Source: Porphyromonas sp. oral taxon 275 | GTDB taxonomy: Bacteria; Bacteroidota; Bacteroidia; Bacteroidales; Porphyromonadaceae | DNA: 64,000 nucleotides | NCBI RefSeq assembly: GCF_018127745.1 | Contig: NZ_CP072333.1 | Span: 2,108,001 to 2,172,000 of the forward strand | Direction of reading: 5' to 3' | Shown here: in pieces, positions 53,891-63,096 of the stretch | How positions within the stretch are numbered: the stretch's first letter is position 1 | Layout: the number at the start of each line of letters is the position of its first letter | Made by a program: the position numbers and the translations under genes | Notes under the pieces: model-generated | What the model was told of the DNA's origin: nothing | Database searches by the model: none | Seen by the model: the letters and a program-made list of their open reading frames with translations, nothing else

Positions 53891-55789
53891 ATGAAAAGAC
53901 TATATAAGATGGTTCTGCTGGCCAGTGCCAGCGTCCTGCTCACCAGCTCCTGCTCGAGCTACCTGGATATCGTCCCCGACGAGCGCGCTCAGGAGGATGA
54001 TGTCGTCAAGGACAAGAATAAGAACTGGGACTACATGTATTCCTGCTACGCGTACCTGCCGAACCCAGCGAATACACAGAGCCTGGACCTCCTGACGGGG
54101 GACGAGGTGATCACCGCCTTCGAGCACGAGCGCTGGGCAGCCTTCCCTAAGGGTACCTACAACTCGACCGACCCCGTGATCTCCTACTGGAATACCTTCT
54201 TCCAGGGCATCCGTCAGTGCTACATGATGCAGCGCAAGATCAACGAGATGCAGGTCGATGAGGACACCAAGAAGGACTACCGCGGTCAGATCGACTTCCT
54301 CCTGGCCTACTACCACTACCTGCTGGTACGCTGCTACGGCCCCGTCATCCTGGTCAAGAGCCTCCCCGATGTCAATACTAAGGTAGAGGACTACGCCTCC
54401 CGTACGCCCCTCGACGAGTGCGTGCAGTGGATCGCCGACAAGTTCGACGAGGCGGCCAAGAACCTCCCCGCCACGCGTGAGCAGCGCCGTGTAGGGCTCG
54501 CTACGAGCACGGCGGCTAAGGGCCTCAAGGCTCAGCTCCTCCTGCTGGCTGCTTCGCCCCTCTTCAATGGGGAGGCAGAGTTCCTCAAGGATCTGAAGAA
54601 CCCCGACGGCAAGCTGCTGATGCCCCAGGCCAAGGACCCACAGAAGTGGATCAAGGCCAAGGACGCCCTCAAGGAAGCTATCTCCGCAGCTGAGGCCGCT
54701 GGACACAGCCTCTACACCAAGACGGGGCAGTTCGTCTCGCTCAACAAGTTCCCCAAGAATGCCCAGCAGCGCACCCTGCGCTACAACATCCTTGACTGGA
54801 CGGGTGAGGCCAATCCCGAGGTGATCTTCGCTGATACGCGTGGCGAAGGCTGGTACGATCTGGCAGGTAAGTCCTCGCCTAAGGGCGAAGGCGGCTCGGG
54901 CTGGAACGGCGTGGCTCCTACGTGGAACATGCTGAACCGCTTCTACACCAAGAACGGTCTGCCCTGGGACGAAGACCCTGAGTTCAAGGATCAGTCCAAG
55001 CTCGAGCTCGTCACCGTAGACGCCACTCAGAGCGAGGAGGCTATGCCCGGCAAGCAGACAATCAAGTTCAACCTCGGCCGTGAGCCCCGTTTTTATGCGT
55101 GGATCGGCTTCCAGGGTGGCTACTACGAGATCCTCAATAAGGATAAGAGTAACCCCGCCTTCCCCAAGACCTACCTCGCTAACGGCGAGGAAGGCAACGT
55201 GCTCCTTGACTTCATGAAGAACGGTAATCAGGGTCGCGGCAACCGCAACAATAACTACTCTCCCACGGGCTACCTCAATAAGAAGGGTGTCTACCCAGAG
55301 GAAGGCGTAGGTAAGGGCGGCGTAGACTTCACGCTGAAGCATCACCCATGGCCCGTCCTTCGCCTCGCGGACCTCTACCTCGCCTATGCTGAGGCCTGCG
55401 TAGAGGCTGGGGATAACGCTACGGCACTGACCTACCTTAATAAGGTACGTGTCCGTGCAGGTATCCCTACGGCTGAGGAGTCCTGGAAGCTGGCTGGCGT
55501 GACGAGCTTCTCCCAGGCCAAGCTCCGCCAGATCGTACGCCAGGAGCGTCAGGTAGAGTTCTACCTCGAGAACCAGAACTTCTGGGATATGCGCCGCTGG
55601 CTCGAGGCTGAGAAGTACTTCAGCGTCAAGGCTCAGGGGATGAACATCCAGGCAACGACGATCGCAGACTTCGCTCACCTGACGGAGGTGCCCTTCGAGC
55701 GCGCCTTCGGTAAGCACAACTACCTCCTGCCTATCCCCGTGGCTGACGTGAACCGCAACGGCAACCTCGTCAACAACCCCGGTTACTAA
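53891..55789 (+). CDS. SusD/RagB-family lipoprotein (M60 locus)
   Basis: The 632-residue protein has a lipoprotein signal (MKRLYKMVLLASASVLLTSS, Cys21) followed by SSYLDIVPDE. The N-terminal helices include DFLLAYYHYLLVRCYGPVIL. The C-terminal TPR-like part has VLRLADLYLAYAEACVEAGD and RQERQVEFYLENQNFWDMRR, standard SusD signatures. It should bind the ligand at the cell surface and close the SusC channel. At 632 residues it is on the long side for the family, as seen for SusD proteins of host-glycan loci. Confidence 0.93.
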   Translation: MKRLYKMVLLASASVLLTSSCSSYLDIVPDERAQEDDVVKDKNKNWDYMYSCYAYLPNPANTQSLDLLTGDEVITAFEHERWAAFPKGTYNSTDPVISYWNTFFQGIRQCYMMQRKINEMQVDEDTKKDYRGQIDFLLAYYHYLLVRCYGPVILVKSLPDVNTKVEDYASRTPLDECVQWIADKFDEAAKNLPATREQRRVGLATSTAAKGLKAQLLLLAASPLFNGEAEFLKDLKNPDGKLLMPQAKDPQKWIKAKDALKEAISAAEAAGHSLYTKTGQFVSLNKFPKNAQQRTLRYNILDWTGEANPEVIFADTRGEGWYDLAGKSSPKGEGGSGWNGVAPTWNMLNRFYTKNGLPWDEDPEFKDQSKLELVTVDATQSEEAMPGKQTIKFNLGREPRFYAWIGFQGGYYEILNKDKSNPAFPKTYLANGEEGNVLLDFMKNGNQGRGNRNNNYSPTGYLNKKGVYPEEGVGKGGVDFTLKHHPWPVLRLADLYLAYAEACVEAGDNATALTYLNKVRVRAGIPTAEESWKLAGVTSFSQAKLRQIVRQERQVEFYLENQNFWDMRRWLEAEKYFSVKAQGMNIQATTIADFAHLTEVPFERAFGKHNYLLPIPVADVNRNGNLVNNPGY

Positions 55790-55814
55790 GCTCTCAACAC
55801 AACGACACCAAGCA

Positions 55815-56708
55815 ATGAAACAGATAGCATTCGCACTCCTAGCAGGGACGCTGGCACTAGCCAGCTCCTGCAAGAAGGAGGACCTCGGACCTCGCCCCAC
55901 GGATCTCGATCGCTCCACGGTGACGGCTACGCCTGCTGAGGGCTCCATCCTCCTGAACTGGCGCATCCCCGAGAACGTCAGCTACCAGTACGTCCGCGTG
56001 ACCTACACCCACCCCGAGACCAAGCAGCTGGTGACCAAGCTCGCCAGCAGCTACTCCGACTCGCTACGTGTAGACAACCTGCTGGCGCGCTACGGTGAGA
56101 TCCAGTTCACCCTGCAGCCCTTCACCAAGCAGGGCGCTGAGGGCACGGCCATCCAGATCGCCGCTACCGCTAAGGCTAAGCCCCGCGTAGAGCAGATCAC
56201 GCCCACCAAGCTCAGCATCACCGACGCCAACGTCTTCGTCAGTCACCCCGAGGCTACCGAAGGACCCAAGGCTGGCCTTGTGGATGAGGACGACAACTCC
56301 TTCTACCACGAGAACTGGCACGCACCGCTGGCGCCCATGCCCCACTACATCGTCTACAAGCTGCCCAAGGCGGTCAAGAACTTCAGCTTCTACATGAAGG
56401 GACGTAACAATGCCGGTCGCCTCAACCCCGAAGAAATGGACATCTACGTCAGCGACAGCTTCGACGGCACCTTCGATCCCGAGGCTAATAAGGCGGTGCT
56501 CGCCAAGGAGCTCACTGGGCTCCCCACGGGTCAGGCTGCGGCCTACACCTCGCCGAATATCCGCATGGACAAGGCCTACAACTACGTTTGGTTCAAGATC
56601 AAGAAGGTCTACAACGACCGTCTCTTCGCGGCGATCGCTGCGCTCCACGTCTCCGAGCTCTCCATCAGCATCTACGATCCTGAGACGGGCAAGACGACCA
56701 ACGAATAA
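55815..56708 (+). CDS. Surface lipoprotein with Fn3-like and discoidin-like parts (DUF4959/DUF5000 type)
   Basis: The 297-residue protein has a lipoprotein signal (LALASSC, Cys19). An N-terminal beta domain (residues about 35-115) contains VTATPAEGSILLNWRIPENV, like Bacteroides DUF4959. A C-terminal domain (about 150-285) contains YIVYKLPKAVKNFSFYMKGR and YVSDSFDGTFDPEAN, which looks like a galactose-binding/F5-8C fold. Such lipoproteins commonly follow susCD genes and add surface glycan binding. The family assignment is by eye. Confidence 0.7.
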   Translation: MKQIAFALLAGTLALASSCKKEDLGPRPTDLDRSTVTATPAEGSILLNWRIPENVSYQYVRVTYTHPETKQLVTKLASSYSDSLRVDNLLARYGEIQFTLQPFTKQGAEGTAIQIAATAKAKPRVEQITPTKLSITDANVFVSHPEATEGPKAGLVDEDDNSFYHENWHAPLAPMPHYIVYKLPKAVKNFSFYMKGRNNAGRLNPEEMDIYVSDSFDGTFDPEANKAVLAKELTGLPTGQAAAYTSPNIRMDKAYNYVWFKIKKVYNDRLFAAIAALHVSELSISIYDPETGKTTNE

Positions 56709-56920
56709 TCATCCGCTTCGTCCCCTCTAGGGGGCATCCTCACCCTTATGCACGAGCCCAAGTCGCGCTGTCAGGCTCTCCCGACAGCTCTGCTTGGGCT
56801 CTGCTGCTCGGGGCGGCCGCGTCCAGCTGGCACCGCTCCAAGCTCCCGAGCCTCTAGAGGACGACAGCTAAGCCGCGGGCAGCTCATCTGCCCCAGATCC
56901 CACTAGCAATACAGACACGT

Positions 56921-59770
56921 ATGAGACTAAGACAACTAAGCACGCTGCTGCTGGCTGCCTCGCTGCTGAGCCTAGCCCCCAGCTGCAAGACAGCCGACGG
57001 CCCCGGCAACAAGCCCAACGGCGGTCAGGTGACCCCAGGCCAAGGGGACACGCCTCAGGAGGTAGACTTCCAGGCGGCCGCCATGACTAAGCAGATCAGC
57101 CTAGGCGGAGCCTCCGCTACCTGGCAGGTCACCAGCACGAAGACCTGGGTCAAGGCTAGCCAGATCGGCCAGACCCTCAAGATCGACGTAGAGGCCAACG
57201 ATGACGCCGAGGTGCGTGAGGCCGAGCTGCGCCTCACCAGCTCCGCAGGCAAGCGCACGATCAAGATCCGCCAGCTCGGGCAGGCCCCTGCGATCCTGGT
57301 CGACAAGTCGGTCATCAATCAGGTGCCCGCTGCGGGCGGTGGCATCACCTTCGAGATCACGACCAACGTCAAGGTCGAGGTCAAGCTCCCCGACTGGATC
57401 AAGAGCCCAGCCCGTGCTATGCGCCGCGAGACGCATAACTACGTAGTGCAGCCCAACACCACGGGCAAGGAGCGCATGGCCAATATCGAGATCATCCAGA
57501 CGGGCGTAGCCAAAGACCCCGTCAAGCTCCTCGTCGCTGTCCAGCAGCTCGGCACGAACAACTACATCCCTGGCAGCACGGACCAGCTGCCCGAGGATGA
57601 GCAGATCAAGGTCGTCAGCGGTACAGCCAGCTCCGTCCAGCCTGGCTCGGGCATCGAGCTCAGCTTCGACGGCGACCTCTCGACGATCTATCACTCCTCC
57701 TGGGCCAACGGTGGGCCGAACTACTTCCCCATCACGCTGACCTACAACTTCGCCGAGGCCACCGAGGTCGACTACCTCGTCTACTACCCCCGCCAGCAGG
57801 GCTACAATGGCTACTTCTCGGAGGGCGAGATCCAGAGCTCGGAGGATGGGACGACCTTCACCAAGCTGATGGACTTCGACTTCCGCGCCAGCAGCACCGC
57901 CACGCGTGTCGTTCTGCCCAAGCGCACCAAGGCTAAGAGCTTCCGCTTCATCGTCCGCAAGGGCCACGGGGACGGGCAGGGCTTCGCCAGCTGCGCCGAG
58001 ATGCAGTTCTTCCGCCGCTCCACTAAGGCCTTCGACTACACGGCCATCTTCGCCGACGAGGTCTGCAGCGAGCTCAAGCCCTCGGTGACGGAGGCTCAGA
58101 TCGCTCAGATCAGTGACCCCTTCTTCCGCAACCTAGCCTTCTACCTCAAGCAGGGTAAGTATAATAAGGAGTTCCGCGTGGCGGACTTCAAGCCCTGGCT
58201 GCTCCCCACGGTCGTCTCGGGCCCCAACAAGACCAACCCCTATTCGCTGCTCGACAACCCCACGGGGATCGCCGTAGAGAAGGGGCAGGACCTCATCGTC
58301 TTCGTCGGGGATCTCCATCAGATGGATGCCCGCCTGAGCCTCCGAGTGCAGAACCTCGACAAGCCCGGCGGTGATGGCTTCAACGACCCTGTGGTCTATC
58401 CCCTCTCGCGCGGGATGAACCGCATCAAGATGCAGAAGTCAGGCCTTGCCTACGTCCTCTACCACGCCAGCGATGCTGCTACGCTCAAGCGCTTCAAGCC
58501 CGTGCGTATCCACTTCGCCACGGGTACGGTCAATGGCTACTACGACTCTCAGGATCCCAAGCTCAAGGATCGCTGGCACGAGCTCATCAACAAGGCGCCC
58601 AATAAGCACTTCGACGTCCTCGGCAAGTACTGCCACCTCACCTTCGAGACGCAGGCCTTCCGCCAGTACACCCCTCAGGGCCGTGACATCGCCAATACCT
58701 ACGATAGCATCGTCTACAACGAGTGGGTACTGCATGGTCTGGTGAAGTACAAGCGTGAGCCGCAGAACCGTATGTACCTGCACGTCATGTACCATGCCTT
58801 CATGTACGCGACCTGGTACCACACGGCCTACGTCAACAGCACGCAGCAGGATATCCTCAACCCCGACAAGATGCGCAACCCCGCTTCGCAGGGTGCTGCC
58901 TGGGGGCCCTCCCACGAGATCGGGCACATGAACCAGACGCGCCCTGGCCTCCTCTGGGCAGGGATGACGGAGGTCACGGTCAATATCCCCTCCGAGTACA
59001 TCACGACCTACGTCTTCGGCCAGCCCTCGCGTCTGCAGGTCGAGAAGCTCGAGCTGGGCAACAACCGCTATACGAAGGGCTTCAATAATATCTTCGTCGG
59101 CAATGTGCCCTTCTACCGCGCAGGGGACGTCTTCGTCAACCTCATCCCCTTCTGGCAGCTGGAGCTCTACTTCGGTAAGGCGCTCGGGCGCACGCCGCGC
59201 AAGCAGGCTGATGGCGTCTCGGGCTTCTACCCTGACCTCTACCAGTACTTCCGTGAGCATGATTCGCCCAATACAGTAGGCGAGCAGCAGACGGAGTTTG
59301 CCTTCGCTGCCTCCAAGGTCGGGGGCGTAGACCTCACCCGCTTCTTCGAGCGCTGGGGCTTCTTCCACACCGTGGACAATGGCGAGATCGACGACTACGG
59401 TAAGTCGAAGATCAACATCACGGCAGCCCGCGTGGCGAGCGTCAAGAGCCGCATCAAGGCCCTAGGCCTCAAGCCGCTGGATGTTGCCCTCGAGTACATC
59501 ACCGACCACAACGCCTACCTCTACGCGCAGAAGCCCGCTATCGTCGCAGGTGCTGCGGCCAAGGTCTCTGGGCGCACAGTGACCATCACGGGCTGGAAGC
59601 ATGTCGTGGCCTTCGAGGTCTACGACGGTACCAAGCTCGTCTACGCAGCTGATGCGACCCATCCTGCCGAGGGTGGCGCGGTCTTCACGATGGATGCGGA
59701 CTGGAAGTCCAGCTACAGCATCAAGGCGGTCTCCGCGGGTAACGACCGTGTAGACGTACCCCGTCAGTAA
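56921..59770 (+). CDS. M60-family (enhancin-like) surface metallopeptidase
   Basis: The 949-residue lipoprotein (Cys22 in SLAPSC) has two BACON-like domains (residues about 48-215), an F5/8C-like domain (about 228-365; HSSWANGGPNYFPITLTYNF) and a catalytic M60 domain. The zinc site is H665-E666-I-G-H669 with E684 in WAGMTEVTVN, fitting the gluzincin pattern HExxHx(8,28)E. M60 proteins of gut Bacteroides such as BT4244 cut O-glycosylated mucin-type proteins. A C-terminal beta domain (about 855-945) follows. The enzyme probably trims host glycoproteins for import by the upstream SusCD pair. Confidence 0.9.
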   Translation: MRLRQLSTLLLAASLLSLAPSCKTADGPGNKPNGGQVTPGQGDTPQEVDFQAAAMTKQISLGGASATWQVTSTKTWVKASQIGQTLKIDVEANDDAEVREAELRLTSSAGKRTIKIRQLGQAPAILVDKSVINQVPAAGGGITFEITTNVKVEVKLPDWIKSPARAMRRETHNYVVQPNTTGKERMANIEIIQTGVAKDPVKLLVAVQQLGTNNYIPGSTDQLPEDEQIKVVSGTASSVQPGSGIELSFDGDLSTIYHSSWANGGPNYFPITLTYNFAEATEVDYLVYYPRQQGYNGYFSEGEIQSSEDGTTFTKLMDFDFRASSTATRVVLPKRTKAKSFRFIVRKGHGDGQGFASCAEMQFFRRSTKAFDYTAIFADEVCSELKPSVTEAQIAQISDPFFRNLAFYLKQGKYNKEFRVADFKPWLLPTVVSGPNKTNPYSLLDNPTGIAVEKGQDLIVFVGDLHQMDARLSLRVQNLDKPGGDGFNDPVVYPLSRGMNRIKMQKSGLAYVLYHASDAATLKRFKPVRIHFATGTVNGYYDSQDPKLKDRWHELINKAPNKHFDVLGKYCHLTFETQAFRQYTPQGRDIANTYDSIVYNEWVLHGLVKYKREPQNRMYLHVMYHAFMYATWYHTAYVNSTQQDILNPDKMRNPASQGAAWGPSHEIGHMNQTRPGLLWAGMTEVTVNIPSEYITTYVFGQPSRLQVEKLELGNNRYTKGFNNIFVGNVPFYRAGDVFVNLIPFWQLELYFGKALGRTPRKQADGVSGFYPDLYQYFREHDSPNTVGEQQTEFAFAASKVGGVDLTRFFERWGFFHTVDNGEIDDYGKSKINITAARVASVKSRIKALGLKPLDVALEYITDHNAYLYAQKPAIVAGAAAKVSGRTVTITGWKHVVAFEVYDGTKLVYAADATHPAEGGAVFTMDADWKSSYSIKAVSAGNDRVDVPRQ

Positions 59771-59781
59771 GCACTCTTTAC

Positions 59782-59811
59782 CCTAGGCGAAGGCGGAGGC
59801 CTTTGCCTAGG
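59782..59811 (+). terminator. Hairpin after the M60 gene
   Basis: A 12-bp stem (CCTAGGCGAAGG with CCTTTGCCTAGG, one G-U) lies 12 bases after the stop. No T run directly follows. Confidence 0.55.
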
Positions 59812-59821
59812 CGCTTAATCA

Positions 59822-59879
59822 GCGGCGCCCAGCCCTACCGATCCCGAGCGGACGGTGGGGCTGGGCGCCGCGCTTGTTT
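59822..59879 (+). terminator. Second terminator after the M60 gene
   Basis: A 14-bp stem GCGGCGCCCAGCCC with its complement, followed by GCTTGTTTA. Confidence 0.65.
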
Positions 59880-60027
59880 ATAGCCTGGTCTTGACGGGCT
59901 GCGTCCCGCGCTGGGGCTAGGCTGAGGCCGATCGACTAGGCCGCTTGCAGTGACTCGCCCAAGTCGCACGAGGACGCGCCCGAGGCCTGCGCCGCGAGGC
60001 GATAGGCTGTCGACAGCTCTTCGAGGG

Positions 60028-60107
60028 CTATCCCTCAAGGGGCTGACTGCTATCCCTGAGCTCAGTGAGGGACGTCCCTCAGCTCTCTGACTGATATCCC
60101 TCAGGAG
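60028..60107. repeat. 22-bp-period tandem repeat, locus 7
   Basis: Units start at 60028, 60050 and 60072, with a partial one at 60094. No gene is seen in 59880-60286. Confidence 0.8.
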
Positions 60108-60286
60108 CCCTCCCTCGAGCCCCGCGGAGTACGGACGTCCTTGCCCGAGCGAAGGTGTGGTGTGAGGTGGAGGGTTCGCCTTAGCCTTACACTTGAGGTG
60201 GCGGGCTGGGGGCAAGCTGCGGAGCTCCTTAGCTCTCCGTGCTCCTGCCGCGCGCCTCGCAGTGCCGCGATGTCCTTAATTTGTCC

Positions 60287-60294
60287 TACCTTTG
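60287..60294 (+). promoter_or_regulatory. -7 box TACCTTTG of tmRNA
   Basis: It fits TAnnTTTG and ends 15 bases before the mature tmRNA 5' end. Confidence 0.65.
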
Positions 60295-60308
60295 CAGTAG
60301 CTAATCAC

Positions 60309-60714
60309 GGGGATGTCTTGGCTTTGACAGCATGACGAAGTGATGTGTAAGCATGTAGTGCGCTCTCCTGTCAGCACTATAATCTCGATGAGAGAACCTT
60401 TTTAACTGGCGAAAATAACTACGCTCTCGCTGCGTAACCGAAGAACAGTAGGTTAACTGCTTAATCACGACTAAGATTGTCGTGACGAGACATCACCCAG
60501 GTAGCCCTTTGCCCCGAGGCGACTTGATACGGTGGTGCCGGAAAATCGGAGCTCGCTCTGCGAAGGCCCTTGGCGCAGAGTCAGATTTAGAGGGCTAAGG
60601 TGCAGCTTTGGTGGCCTCTGCCGCTTGCTGTGCCCGACAATTGATCAGAGGCTAAACATGTAGAAAGCAGATTAGTTCCATGTTTGGACCGGGGTTCGAC
60701 TCCCCGCATCTCCA
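60309..60714 (+). ncRNA. ssrA: tmRNA (10Sa RNA)
   Basis: The ends form a tRNA-like acceptor (GGGGATG with CATCTCC, one G-U) next to a T arm ACCGGGGTTCGACTCCCCG. Inside, at 60408-60437, a short tag frame reads GENNYALAA then TAA. That is the P. gingivalis tag as I recall it; Bacteroides have GETNYALAA. The molecule rescues stalled ribosomes and marks the unfinished protein for proteolysis. RNase R, which helps degrade the faulty mRNA, is encoded in this window. The CCA end is not encoded. Confidence 0.95.
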
Positions 60715-60724
60715 CAGGCTAAAC

Positions 60725-60765
60725 GAAGCGGAGGCGAGCTAGATCATCTAGCTCGCCTCCGCTTC
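60725..60765. terminator. Terminator between ssrA and purN
   Basis: A perfect 20-bp stem (GAAGCGGAGGCGAGCTAGAT with its complement) around a single unpaired base, between convergent genes. It probably serves both. Confidence 0.75.
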
Positions 60766-60788
60766 CTTCGTATAATGCCGCCTCGGGA

Positions 60789-61367
60789 CTATCGCTCGTC
60801 CAGAAGGCGTAGGTATTGGGCTACAGCTGCAGGGTAGTAGCGGTGCTCCAGCTGGTGGATGCGTGCCGCCAGCGTCTCGGGGCTGTCGCCCGCCAGCACA
60901 GGGCACTGAGCCTGTAGGAGCGTCTGTCCGTGGTCGTAGTGCTCGTCCACGAGGTGGATGGTGATCCCGCTGTAGGTGCGTCCCGCAGCCAGCACGGCCT
61001 CGTGGACATGGTGCCCGTACATCCCCTTGCCGCCGAACTCAGGCAGCAGCGCAGGGTGGATGTTGAGGATGCGCTGTGGGTAGGCCTGCAGCCAGGGCTC
61101 GGTGATGAGGACGAGGTAGCCCGCCAGGACGACCAGCTCGACGCCTAGCTCCGCCAGCAGCGCCAGGGGCTTGGAGCCCTCGCGCAGCTCTGCCGTAGGG
61201 AGGTAGTCGCAGCGCACACCGAGGCGCCGAGCGCGCTCGCGGACGCCTGCGTCGGGGCGATTGGTGAGCAGAAGCACGACCTCTGCCTCCCTGCTCTGGC
61301 GCAGGTAATGGATGATGGCCTCCGCGTTGGAGCCACTCCCTGAGGCGAGTATTGCTATTCGTTTCAT
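60789..61367 (-). CDS. purN: Phosphoribosylglycinamide formyltransferase
   Basis: The start MKRIAILASGSGSNAEAII (ATG 61365-61367) matches the family; the frame continues upstream to 61676, but that part runs through the divergent acpP promoter. The 192-residue enzyme transfers a formyl group from 10-formyl-THF to GAR in purine synthesis. The catalytic residues lie in NIHPALLPEF (Asn and His) and HLVDEHYDHG (Asp). The formyl-THF loop is GYLVLI. It is divergent from acpP. Confidence 0.94.
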   Translation of the reverse strand: MKRIAILASGSGSNAEAIIHYLRQSREAEVVLLLTNRPDAGVRERARRLGVRCDYLPTAELREGSKPLALLAELGVELVVLAGYLVLITEPWLQAYPQRILNIHPALLPEFGGKGMYGHHVHEAVLAAGRTYSGITIHLVDEHYDHGQTLLQAQCPVLAGDSPETLAARIHQLEHRYYPAAVAQYLRLLDER

Positions 61368-61377
61368 ATAAATTGCG

Positions 61378-61385
61378 TATCTTTG
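61378..61385 (+). promoter_or_regulatory. -7 box TATCTTTG of the acpP-fabF-rnc operon
   Basis: It fits TAnnTTTG, with a leader of about 150 bases before acpP. Confidence 0.6.
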
Positions 61386-61539
61386 TGCACAAATGCGATG
61401 GATGTGTGCATGGGCTACAGTCAGCGAGCTGACACCAGCGCCAGCACTCCAGCCCCCATCCCGAGGCACCATCCTTTGGTGGCAAAGGTACGGGAATGCA
61501 CAGAAAGAAACTAACTCAATATTAAACAAGAACAGAATT

Positions 61540-61779
61540 ATGTCACAGGAAATCCAGGACAAGGTAGTAGAAATCATCGTCGACAAGCTCAACTGCGAAG
61601 CTAGCGAAGTAACGCCCGAGGCAAACTTCTCCAGCGACCTCGGTGCAGACTCGCTCGACACCGTAGAGCTCATCATGGAGTTCGAGAAGGCCTTCGATAT
61701 CCAGATCCCCGACCAGGACGCTCAGGGTATCAAGACCGTCGGTGACGCTGTCCAGTACATCGTCGCTAAGAAGGGCTAG
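61540..61779 (+). CDS. acpP: Acyl carrier protein
   Basis: The 79-residue acidic protein carries the phosphopantetheine site [11 protein letters not shown], with Ser38 as attachment residue. I chose the ATG at 61540 ([17 protein letters not shown]) because it gives the normal length; the longer frame to 61393 covers the promoter region. It carries the growing acyl chains of type II fatty acid synthesis. fabF follows 27 bases later. Confidence 0.96.
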   Translation: MSQEIQDKVVEIIVDKLNCEASEVTPEANFSSDLGADSLDTVELIMEFEKAFDIQIPDQDAQGIKTVGDAVQYIVAKKG

Positions 61780-61806
61780 AGCTACCTTAGCTAAGGAATT
61801 CGACTG

Positions 61807-63063
61807 ATGGAACTCAAGAGAGTCGTCATCACGGGAATAGGCGCTATCTCACCCCTGGGCAATACCGCCCAGGAGACGTGGGAGGCCGTCGTAGCTGGCA
61901 AGAGCGGGGCTGCGCCCATCACGCTCTTCGATGCCTCTAAGTTCAAGACTACCTTCGCCTGCGAAGTCAAGGACTTCGACGTGGCCAAGTACATTGATCG
62001 CAAGGAGGCGCGCCGCTTAGACCGCTATGCTCAGTTTGCCATGGTGGCAGCCGAAGAGAGTATCGCCGATTCCAAGCTGGATATAGATAAGGTAAACAAG
62101 GATCGTGTAGGTGTAGTCATCGCCTCTGGTATCGGGGGGCTAGGTACCTTCGAGGAGGAGGTGCGTGGCTATGATGCTGAGGCTGGCCCTCGCTTCAATC
62201 CCTTCTTCATCCCCAAGATGATCTCGGATATCTCCGCCGGTCACGTGTCGATGAAGTACGGCTTCCACGGTCCCAACTACTCGACGGCCTCGGCCTGCGC
62301 TTCGTCTACCAACGCGCTGATCGACGCCTGCTACCTCATCCGCCTCGGGAAGGCTGATGTCATCATCGCGGGCGGTGCCGAGGCATCGATCTGTGCTGCT
62401 GGTGTCGGTGGCTTCAATGCCATGAACGCCCTCTCGACGCGCAATGACGATCCCCAGGGCGCCTCGCGTCCCTTCAGCGCTTCGCGCGATGGCTTCGTCA
62501 TGGGCGAAGGGGCAGCCTGCCTCATCGTCGAGGAGCTGGAGCACGCCCTGGCTCGTGGCGCGCACATCTATGCCGAGCTCGTCGGTACGGGCCTCTCGGC
62601 TGATGCCTACCACCTGACGGCGACGCACCCCGATGGCCTTGGCGCCAAGCTGGTGATGCGCAACGCCCTCGAGGATGCTGGTCTCAGCCCCGAGGACATC
62701 GACTACATCAACGTCCACGGCACCTCGACGCCTGTCGGTGATATCTCCGAGAGCAAGGCGATCAAGGAGGTCTTCGGTGACGCTGCCTATAAGCTCAACA
62801 TCAGCTCGACCAAGTCTATGACGGGTCACCTGCTGGGTGCAGCTGGCGCCATCGAGGCGGTCTTCGCCCTCAAGGCGGTAGAGGAGGACATCGTGCCTCC
62901 TACGATCAACCACGCGGACGATGACCTCGACCCCGAGATTGACTACAAGCTGAACTTCACCTTCGGTCAGGCACAGCGTCGCCCCGTGCGTGCTGCCCTA
63001 TCGAATACCTTCGGCTTCGGCGGACACAACGCGAGCGTCATCTTTAAGAAGTACGTCAAGTAG
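61807..63063 (+). CDS. fabF: 3-oxoacyl-[ACP] synthase II
   Basis: The 418-residue condensing enzyme has the catalytic Cys164 in STASACASSTNAL and the two histidines in NVHGTSTPVGD and STKSMTGHLLGAAGA. It elongates acyl-ACP with malonyl-ACP. The length and motifs are standard, and it sits between acpP and rnc as in other Bacteroidota. Confidence 0.96.
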   Translation: MELKRVVITGIGAISPLGNTAQETWEAVVAGKSGAAPITLFDASKFKTTFACEVKDFDVAKYIDRKEARRLDRYAQFAMVAAEESIADSKLDIDKVNKDRVGVVIASGIGGLGTFEEEVRGYDAEAGPRFNPFFIPKMISDISAGHVSMKYGFHGPNYSTASACASSTNALIDACYLIRLGKADVIIAGGAEASICAAGVGGFNAMNALSTRNDDPQGASRPFSASRDGFVMGEGAACLIVEELEHALARGAHIYAELVGTGLSADAYHLTATHPDGLGAKLVMRNALEDAGLSPEDIDYINVHGTSTPVGDISESKAIKEVFGDAAYKLNISSTKSMTGHLLGAAGAIEAVFALKAVEEDIVPPTINHADDDLDPEIDYKLNFTFGQAQRRPVRAALSNTFGFGGHNASVIFKKYVK

Positions 63064-63096
63064 TCCATACCCTAGCATTCCCTACGGATAGGAAGT

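Noticed and set aside
51237..53891. 884-codon open frame on the minus strand opposite the second susC gene
   Set aside because: It shadows a clear SusC gene; the product is a Val/Glu/Leu-rich string without signal, domain or ribosome site.
53900..55966. 688-codon open frame opposite the second susD gene
   Set aside because: Same reason: antisense shadow of a strong SusD match.
61368..61676. N-terminal extension of purN
   Set aside because: PurN proteins start at MKRIAIL; the upstream part overlaps the acpP promoter and start.
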